Shown: in pieces, positions 9,700 to 18,444 of the stretch
Layout: each line of letters begins with the position of its first letter
How positions within the stretch are numbered: the stretch's first letter is position 1
Assembly (NCBI GenBank): GCA_041394725.1
Contig: JAWKHR010000060.1
Location: forward strand, 1 to 37,078
DNA: 37,078 bases
Direction: 5' to 3'
DNA from: JAWKHR01 sp041394725
Lineage (GTDB): Bacteria; Acidobacteriota; Vicinamibacteria; Vicinamibacterales; SCN-69-37
Translations under genes and position numbers: made by a program
Notes under the pieces: generated by a model
The model's input: the letters and a program-made list of their open reading frames with translations, nothing else
The model's database searches: none
What the model was told of the DNA's origin: nothing

Positions 9700-12420
9700 T
9701 CACAGATCTGTATGAGGCCAGGTCGCTGAAGCCTCATTGACACATTTGTGACTGCCGCTCACTCGAGGCTGCGATCCAAGACCTGACCCCTCCTCGCGCA
9801 GCGTGATCGCCGGGTCCGTTCCGGCGGCGCGGCGGGCCGGCAGGTAGCTGGCCGCGATGACCGCGACGAGCAGCGCCGACGGCACCGCCACCCAGAGGTC
9901 CGGCGCCCACGCCGACGTCCGGAACAGCTCCCCCTGGAGCCGTCGTGCCACGCCGGCCGCCGCGGGCAGGCCGAGGCCGATGCCGATCAGGGCCAGCCGC
10001 CCGCCCGCGCCCGTGAACAGCCGCACCACGTCGGCGCGCGTGGCGCCAATCGCCAGGCGCACGCCGACCTCGCGGCGCCGCCGCTCCACGGCATACGACG
10101 AGAGCGCATAGGCGCCGACGCACGCCAGCAGCATCGCGGCGATCGCGAAGCTCCAGAACGTCCGGCCCATGAACCGGTCGCCCCAGTGGTTGAACGCCCG
10201 CCGGTCGTCCATCGTCAGCGCGTCGTAGACCGCGAAGCCCGGGTCCACCGCGCGCACGGCGTCCCGGACGGCCGTCGAGATCGTTCCCGGCGACACGGTC
10301 GTGCGGACGAGCAGCGACTGGGTGCGCCAGCCGGCGCGCGCGTACGGCACGTACAGGTTCAGCCGCGACTGCGGCGTTTCCTCCGAGAACTCCTCGTACA
10401 CGAGGTCCGGCGCGACGCCGACGATGCGCAGCGGCAGCCGGCCCGCATCGGTGTCGAGGACGATCTCCCGATCGACCGCGTCGGCGCCGGGCCACAGCCG
10501 GTCCGCGAGCCGGCGGTTGACGATCGCCACCGGCGCGTTCCCGTCGGAGAACTCGGACGCCGTGAACGTGCGGCCCGCGACGAGCCGCAGGTCGAGCGCC
10601 CGCCAGAACCCCGGCGATACGGGCACCGCCTGGCCGCCGAGGAGCGCGTCCGCTCCCGCGCCGGCGCCCGGCACCACGATCCGGATCGCCTCGCCACCGT
10701 CGTCGGACGGGATGCTGCCGGTGGCGGTCGCCGCCGCCACGCCCGGAATCGCCTCGACGCGACGCACGACGTCGGCGACGGCCTGCGCGCGCGCGTCGAT
10801 CGGGTCGTAGCGATCGCCGGCCATGTAGAAGCGCGCGCTGAAGATCGGGTGCCGGTCGAAGCCGGGGTCCGCGTCGAAGAGCTGCGTCGCGCTGCGGCCG
10901 AGCAGCACGGCGCCGACCAGCAGGACCAGGCTCATGGCGACCTGGCCGACGACCAGCGCCTGCTGCAGGCGCCGATGCGCGGTCGCGCCGGCGAGGCGCG
11001 TGCCGCTCAGAGCGCCCGTGCCGCGCACGCGCGACAGGCGGAGGGCCGGGAGCAGCCCGCTGAGCAGCGCGACGCCGCCGGTCACGAGCAGCGCGAAGCC
11101 GGCGACGCGGACGTCGAGCTCCGGCGTCGCCCAGTACGGCGGCGGCTCCGGAATCCAGGCGACGAGCGCGCGGATGCCCCACTGCGCGACGAGCAGGCCG
11201 ATGACGCCGCCCGCGAAGGCGAGCAGCGCGCTCTCGGCCACGATCAGGCGCACGAGCCGGCCGCGCGGCGCGCCGAGCGCCGCGCGCACCGCCAGCTCCC
11301 GGTGCCGCGCCACGCCGCGCGCGATGACCAGCCCGGCCACGTTCGCGCACGCCGCCAGCAGCAGCAACGAGACCGCGGCCAGCAGCTGCTCCACGTCGGC
11401 ACCGTTGACGAAGTAGTCGCGAATCGGGAACGCGTAGAGACTCCAGTCGCGATTGGTGTCCGGGTGTCGCGCGGCCAGGCGCGCGGCCACCGCCTGCAGA
11501 TCCTGCAGCCCCGGCCCGAGCGCCACGCCGTCGCGCAGGAGGCCGATCGCCAGCAGGCCGCGGTTCGCGCGGCCATCGGTCTCGGAGCCGCGATACGGCA
11601 GCCACAGCTGCTGGCCGTCCGGGAAGTTGAAGCCCTGCGGCATCACGCCGACCACGGTGAGCGGCCGCCCGTTCATCAGCACGCGCGTGCCGATCACGTC
11701 CGCCCGCCCGCCGAGCAGCGACTGCCAGAGCGCGTGGCCGAGCAGGACGACCTGCTCGAAGCCCGGCTCGGCGGCGTCGGCGGCCTCGAAGCCCCGGCCG
11801 ATCGCGGGCGACACGCCCAGCATCGGGAGCAGACCGGGCGTGACCGAGGCGGCGAGCACACGCTCGGTGTCGCGTCCGGTGGAAATCGACACGTTGCGGT
11901 CGATCGCGGCCTCGAGGCCCTCGAGCGAGGCGGACTCGCGCCGCAGGTCGATCAGATCGGGATACGAGATGCCCGAATCGTTCCAGTCCTGCGCGAGCGT
12001 CGGGTGCGTGCCGTGCACGGTGATCAGGCGCGCGCTGCGATCCCCGAACGGCAGCGGCCGCAGGACCAGCGCGTCGACGACGGCGTACACCACGGTGTGG
12101 CACCCGATGCCGATCGCGAGCATGGCGACGACCGCGACGGAAAAGCGGGGCGCCGCGCGAAGGGCGCGCAGCGCCGACCGGACGTCGCCCGCGAGCCCGC
12201 GGCTGGCGGCGGCCGGCGAGAGTGCGGCGAGGCGGCGGGCCGCGAAGGGACCGACCGACGCGCGCGCCTGGCGGCGGTACCACGCACGCGCCCCGGCCGG
12301 TCCTCCGGCGGCCGCCCGGCGCGCGAACTCGTCGTCGAGGTCCGCGAGCACCTCGTGGCGTTCGTCGGCCGGCGCGATCGCGCGCAGGCACCAGCGGGCG
12401 AATCGGGGTGGACGCATCAT
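9700..12420 (-). CDS. ADOP-type FtsX/MacB-like permease
   Basis: A 906-residue membrane protein of the acidobacterial duplicated orphan permease pattern: two MacB-periplasmic plus FtsX units in one chain and no ATPase gene nearby. A cytoplasmic prefix (about 1-75, FARWCLRAIAPADERHEVLADL) precedes the first membrane helix (RFSVAVVAMLAIGIGCHTVV). The first periplasmic part has the usual ISYPDLIDLRRES, VTPGLLPMLGVSPAIGRGF and VVGVMPQGFNFPDG motifs, then three helices (CANVAGLVIARG and on). A second periplasmic domain follows, then helices with VERRRREVGVRLAIGATRADVV. It overlaps the PadR gene stop by one base (TGATG); GTG 12423 is an alternative start. Family proteins end at about LRE; here about 29 extra residues come from the hairpin element. 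The cargo is unknown. Confidence 0.9.
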   Translation of the reverse strand: MMRPPRFARWCLRAIAPADERHEVLADLDDEFARRAAAGGPAGARAWYRRQARASVGPFAARRLAALSPAAASRGLAGDVRSALRALRAAPRFSVAVVAMLAIGIGCHTVVYAVVDALVLRPLPFGDRSARLITVHGTHPTLAQDWNDSGISYPDLIDLRRESASLEGLEAAIDRNVSISTGRDTERVLAASVTPGLLPMLGVSPAIGRGFEAADAAEPGFEQVVLLGHALWQSLLGGRADVIGTRVLMNGRPLTVVGVMPQGFNFPDGQQLWLPYRGSETDGRANRGLLAIGLLRDGVALGPGLQDLQAVAARLAARHPDTNRDWSLYAFPIRDYFVNGADVEQLLAAVSLLLLAACANVAGLVIARGVARHRELAVRAALGAPRGRLVRLIVAESALLAFAGGVIGLLVAQWGIRALVAWIPEPPPYWATPELDVRVAGFALLVTGGVALLSGLLPALRLSRVRGTGALSGTRLAGATAHRRLQQALVVGQVAMSLVLLVGAVLLGRSATQLFDADPGFDRHPIFSARFYMAGDRYDPIDARAQAVADVVRRVEAIPGVAAATATGSIPSDDGGEAIRIVVPGAGAGADALLGGQAVPVSPGFWRALDLRLVAGRTFTASEFSDGNAPVAIVNRRLADRLWPGADAVDREIVLDTDAGRLPLRIVGVAPDLVYEEFSEETPQSRLNLYVPYARAGWRTQSLLVRTTVSPGTISTAVRDAVRAVDPGFAVYDALTMDDRRAFNHWGDRFMGRTFWSFAIAAMLLACVGAYALSSYAVERRRREVGVRLAIGATRADVVRLFTGAGGRLALIGIGLGLPAAAGVARRLQGELFRTSAWAPDLWVAVPSALLVAVIAASYLPARRAAGTDPAITLREEGSGLGSQPRVSGSHKCVNEASATWPHTDL

Positions 12421-12755
12421 CACTCCGGCCTGGCCGGGTCGAGCGCGAGGCCGGCCATCATGCGGGTCATCATCGTGGTCGAGTGGCGCAGGGCGCGCTT
12501 GCCGTCCGGACTGAGCGCGTAGATCTTGCGGGCCCGGCCCCCCGGCACCGGCTGCGGGCGCGAGAGGGAAAAGCGCACGAGCCGTTTCTCCTCGAGCCGC
12601 GCGAGCGTGGCGTAGACCGCGCCGATCGCGATCTCGCGTCCGGTCCGTTCCTCGATCGCGCGGCGGATGGCGATGCCGTAGGCCTCTCCAGCCAGGTGCG
12701 CGATCGCGAGCATGACGTACAGCTCGAACTCGCCGACGAAATCCCCCTTGGCCAT
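12420..12755 (-). CDS. PadR-family transcriptional regulator of the ADOP cluster
   Basis: A 111-residue winged-helix regulator. It has the PadR N-terminal helix pattern (FELYVMLAIAHLAGEAYGIAIRRAIEERTG), the recognition region IAIGAVYATLARLEEKRLVRF and the wing RKIYALSPDGKRAL, and lacks the long C-terminal coiled coil of larger PadR proteins. In acidobacteria such small PadR genes are typically paired with ADOP permease genes, as here by a one-base overlap. It probably represses its own operon and, through the 104-bp spacer, may also govern the divergent permease gene at 12860. The signal it senses is unknown. Confidence 0.9.
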   Translation of the reverse strand: MAKGDFVGEFELYVMLAIAHLAGEAYGIAIRRAIEERTGREIAIGAVYATLARLEEKRLVRFSLSRPQPVPGGRARKIYALSPDGKRALRHSTTMMTRMMAGLALDPARPE

Positions 12756-12763
12756 CAGACTGT

Positions 12764-12792
12764 TTATTCTACAAACGCGTACAACCAGTCAA
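12764..12792 (-). promoter_or_regulatory. Promoter of the PadR-permease operon
   Basis: Reading leftwards, TTGACT (12787-12792) is followed by TAGAAT (12766-12771, spacer 15) or, in register with a 17-base spacer, GAATAA (12764-12769). The -10 lies about 10 bases from ATG 12755. The AT-rich stretch also holds GTTT-N7-AAAC, a weak dyad that could be part of a PadR site. Confidence 0.5.
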
Positions 12793-12859
12793 GACGAAAG
12801 CGCGCGGGGAACCGTCGTCCCTTCGGGGCCGTCCTGTCTGGCAGTCCCCCGGAGCCCTC

Positions 12860-15250
12860 ATGTCACATTTCCTGACTGACCTCGCCCAGAGCTGGCGCCT
12901 GATGCGCCGCCAGCCCGGTCTCGCCTTCGCGGCCCTGGTCGCCCTCGCGATGGGCATCGGCTTCACGACGACGATGTTCAGCATCGTGCACGGCGGCACG
13001 CGCGGGCTGCCGTTCGATCAGCCGGACGAGATTGTCGTCCTGCAGGAGACCGACCACGGCCGCGCGTCGAACGGACCCAGCGTGCGGCCGTACACGTTCC
13101 TGCGGTGGCGCGAGGCGCTGACGAGCTTCGACGGGCTCGCCGCGTTCCGGCCCGACAGCGTGAACGTCAGCGGCGGCGCGACGCCCGAGCGCGTGCCGGC
13201 GGCGGCGGTGACGCCCGACACGTTCGCCCTCCTCGGCGTGGCGGCCGCGCGCGGCCGGGTGATCGGGCCGGCGGATGCGGCGCCGGGCGCGCCGGCGGTG
13301 GCGCTGATCGGCGACGCCCTCTGGCGCTCGCGCTACGGCGCGGACCCGTCGGCGGTCGGCGGGACGATCCGGATCAACGGCGTGCCCCACACGATCGTCG
13401 GCGTGATGCCGGCCGGTTTCGGCTTTCCCATCCACGCGCGCCTGTGGACGCCGCTGCGGGTCGATCCCGCGGCCGCGCCGGGCGACGGCGACGTCCTGCA
13501 GGTGTTCGGTCGGTTGAGGGACGGCATGACCGCCGACCGTGCGGCGCGGGAGGCGAGCCTCGAGATGCGCCGGCTCGCGGCGGGCCTCCCCGACGCGTAC
13601 GACGGGCACGATGCCGCGGTCATCGGGTTCACCGAAATGGAGACACCGCGGGAACTGGCCCGCGGGCTCTACGTGCTCGTCGTGGCGGTGTCGCTCGCGT
13701 TCCTGGTGGCGTGCGCGAACGTCGCCAACCTGCTGCTCGCGCGGGCCGCCGCGCGCTCGCGCGACACGGCGCTGCGGTCGGCGCTCGGCGCCAGCCGCGG
13801 CCGACTCATCGGCCAGCAGCTCGCCGAGACGCTGCTGCTCGCCGGCCTCGCCTGCGTCCTCGGCCTGGTCATGGCCTCGGCCGGGCTCCGCTTCTTCGCG
13901 CAGGCGTCGTCCGGCATCCTCGAGGCGTTCTGGGTGGACTTCCGGATCGACGCCGGCGTGGTGGCGTTCGCGACGGCGCTCGGGCTGCTCTCGGCGCTGG
14001 CCGCCGGCCTCGTCCCGGCGCTGCGCGCGACATCGGCGCGATCGAACCTGCTGGTCCACCTCAAAGGCGATGGCACCGGCGCGACCGGGTTGCGCATCGG
14101 CCGGCTGGGACGGGCGCTGGTGGTCGTGCAACTCGCGCTCGCCTGCGGTCTGCTCGTGCTCACCGCGACGTTCGTCCGCGCGTCGGCGGTAATCCACGCG
14201 GCCGACCTGGTCTTCCCGGCGAAGCAGATCCTGACCGCCGACCTCGGCATTCCCGCCGGGACGATCTCGGACCCGGCGCCCCGGGCCCGGCTCCTGGCGG
14301 ATCTGCGCGACACCCTGGCCGCGACGCCGGGCGTCGGCCCGACGGCGTTCGTGAGCGCGCTGCCCGGCCGTGGCGCCGGTCAGTGGAGCCTGTCGTTCAC
14401 CGACCAGCCCGACGACCCGTCGCGCTACACCGGCGTCGTGATGGTGACGCCGGAGTTCTTCGACCTGGCCGGGGCATCGCCGACCCGCGGCCGGCTCCTC
14501 ACGTGGCGGGACGACGGCCGCGCCGCGCTCGTCGCGGTGGTCAATGAGAGTTTCGTGCGCCGCTTCTCGAGCGATCGCGAGGTGCTCGGACGGCAGGTCG
14601 TGATCGGCGAGCGGCCGTTCACCATCGCCGGCGTCGTGCGCGACCTGCGGATGCAGGATCCGGAGGACCAGGACGGATCGGGCATCTACCTCTCGATGCT
14701 GCAGGCGCGCCCGTTCGCGGTGCGGACGATGACGCTGGCGGGCGGCGCGCCGCTCGACGCGGTGCCGGCCCTGCGCGCGGCCGTCGCGCGCGTGGATCCG
14801 GATCTGCCGGTGGTCCAGCCGGCGTCGCTCTACGACGCGATCTACGCGGACAAACAGGTGCTGGACGCCGTGGCGGCGCTCTTCCTCGCCTTCGGCTGCG
14901 GGACGGTGTTCCTGGCGCTCGTCGGGCTCTTCGCGCTGCTCTCGTTCACGGTCACGTCGAGGACGCGCGAGTTCGGCGTGCGCCTCGCGCTCGGCGCCAC
15001 CGGGCGTGACCTGGTGGCGATCGTCATCCGGCGCGGCGCCGGGGAGCTGGCCTGGGGTCTCGGGATCGGCCTGGTCCTGGCCTTTGCGATCTCGCGGATG
15101 CTCGGCGCCGTGCTCGAGAACGTCCCGCCGGCGGGCCCCTCCGTCTTCCTCGCCATCGTGGCGACGGTCGGCGCCGGCGCTGCCCTGGCGCTGTGGCGTC
15201 CGCTGCGCCGGGCGACGGCGCTCTCGGCGACGACGGCGCTGCGGGAGTAG
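12860..15250 (+). CDS. ADOP-type FtsX/MacB-like permease, no prefix domain
   Basis: A 796-residue duplicated permease. Unlike the other three in the cluster it begins directly with the membrane-proximal segment (MSHFLTDLAQSWRLMRRQPG) and the first helix, so the cytoplasmic prefix is missing. The first periplasmic domain carries VRPYTFLRWREALTSFDGLA, AVTPDTFALLGVAAARGRV and TIVGVMPAGFGFP; the first FtsX part has CANVANLLLARAAARSRDTALRSALGASRG. The second half ends with FTVTSRTREFGVRLALGATGRDLV and the closing TALRE. It is divergent from the PadR at 12755 and is followed by the PadR at 15307, so either could control it. A CGGAG ribosome-binding site precedes ATG 12860. Its TAG stop is the first part of a GGGGTCAGG palindrome. 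Confidence 0.9.
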   Translation: MSHFLTDLAQSWRLMRRQPGLAFAALVALAMGIGFTTTMFSIVHGGTRGLPFDQPDEIVVLQETDHGRASNGPSVRPYTFLRWREALTSFDGLAAFRPDSVNVSGGATPERVPAAAVTPDTFALLGVAAARGRVIGPADAAPGAPAVALIGDALWRSRYGADPSAVGGTIRINGVPHTIVGVMPAGFGFPIHARLWTPLRVDPAAAPGDGDVLQVFGRLRDGMTADRAAREASLEMRRLAAGLPDAYDGHDAAVIGFTEMETPRELARGLYVLVVAVSLAFLVACANVANLLLARAAARSRDTALRSALGASRGRLIGQQLAETLLLAGLACVLGLVMASAGLRFFAQASSGILEAFWVDFRIDAGVVAFATALGLLSALAAGLVPALRATSARSNLLVHLKGDGTGATGLRIGRLGRALVVVQLALACGLLVLTATFVRASAVIHAADLVFPAKQILTADLGIPAGTISDPAPRARLLADLRDTLAATPGVGPTAFVSALPGRGAGQWSLSFTDQPDDPSRYTGVVMVTPEFFDLAGASPTRGRLLTWRDDGRAALVAVVNESFVRRFSSDREVLGRQVVIGERPFTIAGVVRDLRMQDPEDQDGSGIYLSMLQARPFAVRTMTLAGGAPLDAVPALRAAVARVDPDLPVVQPASLYDAIYADKQVLDAVAALFLAFGCGTVFLALVGLFALLSFTVTSRTREFGVRLALGATGRDLVAIVIRRGAGELAWGLGIGLVLAFAISRMLGAVLENVPPAGPSVFLAIVATVGAGAALALWRPLRRATALSATTALRE

Positions 15251-15268
15251 GGGTCAGGCCTGACCCCT
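15249..15268. repeat. 20-bp palindrome sharing the ends of the 9660 hairpin
   Basis: AGGGGTCAGGCCTGACCCCT is a perfect palindrome that begins inside the TAG stop of the upstream permease gene and ends at the -35 box of the next PadR promoter. Its half-site AGGGGTCAGG is identical to the outer ten bases of both arms of the hairpin at 9660-9791, so it looks like a minimal or collapsed copy of the same element. Confidence 0.8.
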
Positions 15269-15296
15269 TGACTGTATATACATATAAAGATATACA
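15268..15296 (+). promoter_or_regulatory. Promoter and PadR-type operator before the PadR gene
   Basis: TTGACT (15268-15273), a 17-base spacer and TATACA (15291-15296) form a good sigma70-type promoter in an AT-rich island. An inverted repeat TGTATAT (15273-15279), 10 bases, ATATACA (15290-15296) covers the space between the boxes and overlaps the -10. This is the expected place and form for an autoregulating PadR dimer site; binding by this protein is inference. Confidence 0.7.
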
Positions 15297-15306
15297 TGGC
15301 CCGTCC

Positions 15307-15648
15307 ATGACGGCCCCGGATGCCCTGCCCGCTCACTGGTTCCAGATCCTGCTGGCGCTGGCAGACGAGCCGCGCCACGGCCTCGGCATCACGAAGGAGG
15401 TCTACGCGCGGACCGACGGGCGGATGCAGCTCTGGCCGGGCATGCTCTACGGCGCCCTGAAGAAGATGACGGCCCAGGGGCTGGTGAACGAGACGGATGC
15501 GCCGGCCGACTTCGAGTCCGGCGGCGGGCGGCCGCGGTTCTACCGCATCACCGCCGCCGGCCGTCGGGCCTGCGCGGACGAAGCGGAGCGGATGGCGCGC
15601 TTCGTTGAGGCCGCGCGCGACAAGAAGCTCATCCGGCGGCGCACCTGA
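15307..15648 (+). CDS. PadR-family transcriptional regulator
   Basis: A 113-residue winged-helix protein: HWFQILLALADEPRHGLGITKEVYARTDG, the recognition segment LWPGMLYGALKKMTAQGLVNE, and the wing RPRFYRITAAGRRACADEAERM. ATG 15307 is used because the family N-terminus begins there and because the promoter directly precedes it; the frame is open upstream but only through the previous gene. It is followed 21 bases later by a permease gene with a strong ribosome-binding site, so the two make one operon. It most likely represses this operon through the inverted repeat at its promoter. Confidence 0.9.
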   Translation: MTAPDALPAHWFQILLALADEPRHGLGITKEVYARTDGRMQLWPGMLYGALKKMTAQGLVNETDAPADFESGGGRPRFYRITAAGRRACADEAERMARFVEAARDKKLIRRRT

Positions 15649-15669
15649 CCGAGGAGGAGGAGCGATCGC

Positions 15670-18375
15670 ATGGCCCGCCTGGACCGCGCGCTCTACCGGC
15701 TGTTCCTGCGGCTCTACCCGGCCGACTTCCGGCGCACGCACGCGCAGGAGCTGGAGCAGATCTACGCCTGGTGCATGACCACCAGCCGGCAGCGCCGCGG
15801 GCTGGTGCCGGCGCGCGTGCGCGGCCTCGCCGACGCCGTGCGCGGCGCCATCGCGCTCCGCACCGGCGGCGCCCCGCCGGGGAACGAGCCGCCCCGCTCG
15901 TCGCGGATCCATCGACTTGCCTCGTCGCTCACCCAGGACACGCGCTTCGCCCTGCGCACGTTCCGCCGCTCGCCGCTCTTCTTCGCCGGCCTGCTCGTGG
16001 TGCTCGCGCTCGGCATCGGCGCCAACGCCGCGGTCTTCAGCCTCGTCCAGGCCGTGCTGCTCGAGCCGCTGCCGTACGGGGAGCCGGATCGGGTGATGCG
16101 ACTGTGGCGGGCCCATCCGGAACCCGCCTCGACGGTGCCGCTCCAGGCGCGTCCGCCAAGCCTGATCCGCCAGGGCACCACCGGCTTCTCGCTCTGGACC
16201 TGGCGCGATCAGTCGCGGGCGTTCCTCGAAGACGTCGCGGGCGTCACGCTCTGGGACGGCAACCTCGCGGCGCAGTTCGACATGACGATCGACGAACGCG
16301 CCGAGCGCCTGCGCGGCGCGCTCGTGACGCCGAACTTCTTCACCCTGCTCGGCGTCGACGCCCAGGCCGGTCGCGTGTTCACGCCCGCGGACGAGGCCGC
16401 CGGCGCGGGTGACCTCGTCGTCATCAGCAACGGCCTGTGGCGCCGCGCGTTCGGCGGCGACCCGGGTGTGATCGGCCGCACCGTGTCGCTCGTGCGCGGC
16501 CGCGCGGACCGCGGCGCCAGGCCCCACACCATCGTCGGCGTCCTGCCCGCCGCGTTCCGCTTCACCTACCCGCTCACCACCGACGTCTGGGCCATCCGGC
16601 CGTGGGCAGACATCAGTCGAACGGGGTCCGCGATCGAATTCAACGGCGCGGTCGGCCGGCTGCGCCCCGGCGTCACGGTCGAGCAGGCAGCCGCGGCATT
16701 CCGGTCGATCCCGGTGCTCCAGAACGCCGACCGGGTGGCCCCCGCCGATCGGGACTACAGCCGGCTCGAGCCCATTCGCGACGCGGTGCTCCTCGACGTC
16801 AGACCATCGCTCTGGCTGCTGGGCAGCGTGGCGGCCCTGCTGCTGGTCATCACCTGCGCCACTGTCGCGAACGCTCTGCTCGTGCGCGTGGCGGAGCGCC
16901 AGCGGGAACTGGCGGTCCGCGCGTCCCTCGGAGCCGGGCTGGGCCGGCTGCGGCGCCAGCTGCTGACAGAAGGCGTCCTGCTCTCGCTCGTCGGCACCCT
17001 GACCGGCACGGCCCTCGCGGCCGCGGCGCTGCCTGTGTTCAGGGCATTCGTGCCGCCGACGTTCCCTCGCGCGGACGGGATGGCGGTCAACGGATGGCTG
17101 CTGGCCTTCGGCGGCGCGATCGCGGCGACGGTCACGACGCTCGCGACGGCGCTCCCCGCGCTGCGGGGCCCGCGGGCCGACCTGATGGACCGGATTCGCC
17201 AGGCCGCGATGGCCACGACGACATCGCGAGAGGGCCGGCGGTGGCGACTCGGCTTGGTCGCCGCGCAGGCCGTCGTCGCGACCAGTCTGCTCATCGGCGC
17301 GACGTTCCTGCTCGCGAGCTTCTGGCGGCTGGGACGGGTCGATCTCGGCTACGACCCGCAGGACGTCGTCACCGTCGAGATGCGCCTGCTGGATCGACGC
17401 TACCGATCCCGCGACGCCATCCGCGACTTCGAGCAGGCGCTGCTGGCCCGAGTGCGCGCCATCCCCGGCGTCGCCGACGCCGGGCTGACGACCGCGGTGC
17501 CGTTCCGCGGCGTGGACTTCGTCCGCGGCCTGCAGCGCACCGACAACCCGAAGCTCTACTTCGGCAACAGTCGTACCGTGGATGCCGGCTACTTCGCCGT
17601 CATGCGAATCCCCGTCCTGCGGGGCCGCCTCTTCGGCCCGGAGGACACGGCCACCAGCGAGCCGGCCATCATCCTGTCGGAGTCGTTCGCCCGGATGATG
17701 TTCGGCGCCGAAGACGCCGTCGGGCGCGTCGTCGACGACGGCCGGATCGTCGGCGTCGTCGGGGACGTCCGGTACGCGGGCCTGGCACGGACGCCGGAGC
17801 CGGCCTTCTACACGCTGGCCAGCCAGAATCCCGTCGAGTTGATCTGCCTCGTCGTGCGGCCGGCGTCGGACGCAGCCGGTCTCGGCGATGCCCTCCGCCG
17901 CGCCGTCCACGACGTCGATCCCTCGATTCCCGCGATGGACGTGACCACGATCGATCGCATCATCGAAGACTCGGTCGCCGACCGCCGCTTCTACACGACG
18001 ACGACGACGACGTTCGCGGGGCTGGCGCTGGTGCTCACGGCCGCGGGCCTCATCGTGGTGATCTCGCGATCGGTCGTGGAACGCCGGCGCGAGATGGCGA
18101 TTCGCACGGCGCTCGGTGCCGGGTCCGGCCGGCTGGTGCGGCTCGTGGCCGCGCAGGGCCTGCTGCCGGTGATGGCGGGCACGGCGATGGGCCTCGCCGG
18201 CGCGGTGCTGGGCGCGCGGCTGCTCGAGCCGTTCCTGTTCGGCATCTCGCCGCGCGCGCCCGTCGTGTTCGTCGCCGGCGCCGGCGTCGTCCTGGTCGTC
18301 GCCACGGTCGCCTGCGTGCTGCCCGCGCGGCGGCTGGCCACGATCGCCCCGGCGCCGATCCTGCGCGGCGACTGA
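15670..18375 (+). CDS. ADOP-type FtsX/MacB-like permease
   Basis: A 901-residue duplicated permease with a cytoplasmic prefix of about 95 residues (RLDRALYRLFLRLYPADFRRTHAQELEQ and on) of a type different from the prefix in the permease at 19250. The first helix (LFFAGLLVVLALGIGANAAVF) is followed by a periplasmic domain with LVTPNFFTLLGVDAQAGRVF and TIVGVLPAAFRF, then helices with CATVANALLVRVAERQRELAVRASLGAG. A second periplasmic domain ends before ISRSVVERRREMAIRTALGAGSGRLV and the final helices; the end is ILRGD. A run of GGAGGAGGAG lies shortly before the ATG. It follows PadR 15307 in one operon. No ATPase gene is adjacent, so energy coupling, if any, must come from elsewhere; many such orphan permeases have no known substrate. 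Confidence 0.92.
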   Translation: MARLDRALYRLFLRLYPADFRRTHAQELEQIYAWCMTTSRQRRGLVPARVRGLADAVRGAIALRTGGAPPGNEPPRSSRIHRLASSLTQDTRFALRTFRRSPLFFAGLLVVLALGIGANAAVFSLVQAVLLEPLPYGEPDRVMRLWRAHPEPASTVPLQARPPSLIRQGTTGFSLWTWRDQSRAFLEDVAGVTLWDGNLAAQFDMTIDERAERLRGALVTPNFFTLLGVDAQAGRVFTPADEAAGAGDLVVISNGLWRRAFGGDPGVIGRTVSLVRGRADRGARPHTIVGVLPAAFRFTYPLTTDVWAIRPWADISRTGSAIEFNGAVGRLRPGVTVEQAAAAFRSIPVLQNADRVAPADRDYSRLEPIRDAVLLDVRPSLWLLGSVAALLLVITCATVANALLVRVAERQRELAVRASLGAGLGRLRRQLLTEGVLLSLVGTLTGTALAAAALPVFRAFVPPTFPRADGMAVNGWLLAFGGAIAATVTTLATALPALRGPRADLMDRIRQAAMATTTSREGRRWRLGLVAAQAVVATSLLIGATFLLASFWRLGRVDLGYDPQDVVTVEMRLLDRRYRSRDAIRDFEQALLARVRAIPGVADAGLTTAVPFRGVDFVRGLQRTDNPKLYFGNSRTVDAGYFAVMRIPVLRGRLFGPEDTATSEPAIILSESFARMMFGAEDAVGRVVDDGRIVGVVGDVRYAGLARTPEPAFYTLASQNPVELICLVVRPASDAAGLGDALRRAVHDVDPSIPAMDVTTIDRIIEDSVADRRFYTTTTTTFAGLALVLTAAGLIVVISRSVVERRREMAIRTALGAGSGRLVRLVAAQGLLPVMAGTAMGLAGAVLGARLLEPFLFGISPRAPVVFVAGAGVVLVVATVACVLPARRLATIAPAPILRGD

Positions 18376-18444
18376 CCGAGACGCCCCGGCGCCGCAAGGC
18401 CGCCCGCCAATGCAGTCGCACGCACGGAGGCGTATAGTGACGCC

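Noticed and set aside
10186..12522. A 778-codon plus-strand open frame
   Set aside because: Antisense shadow of the ADOP permease at 9700.
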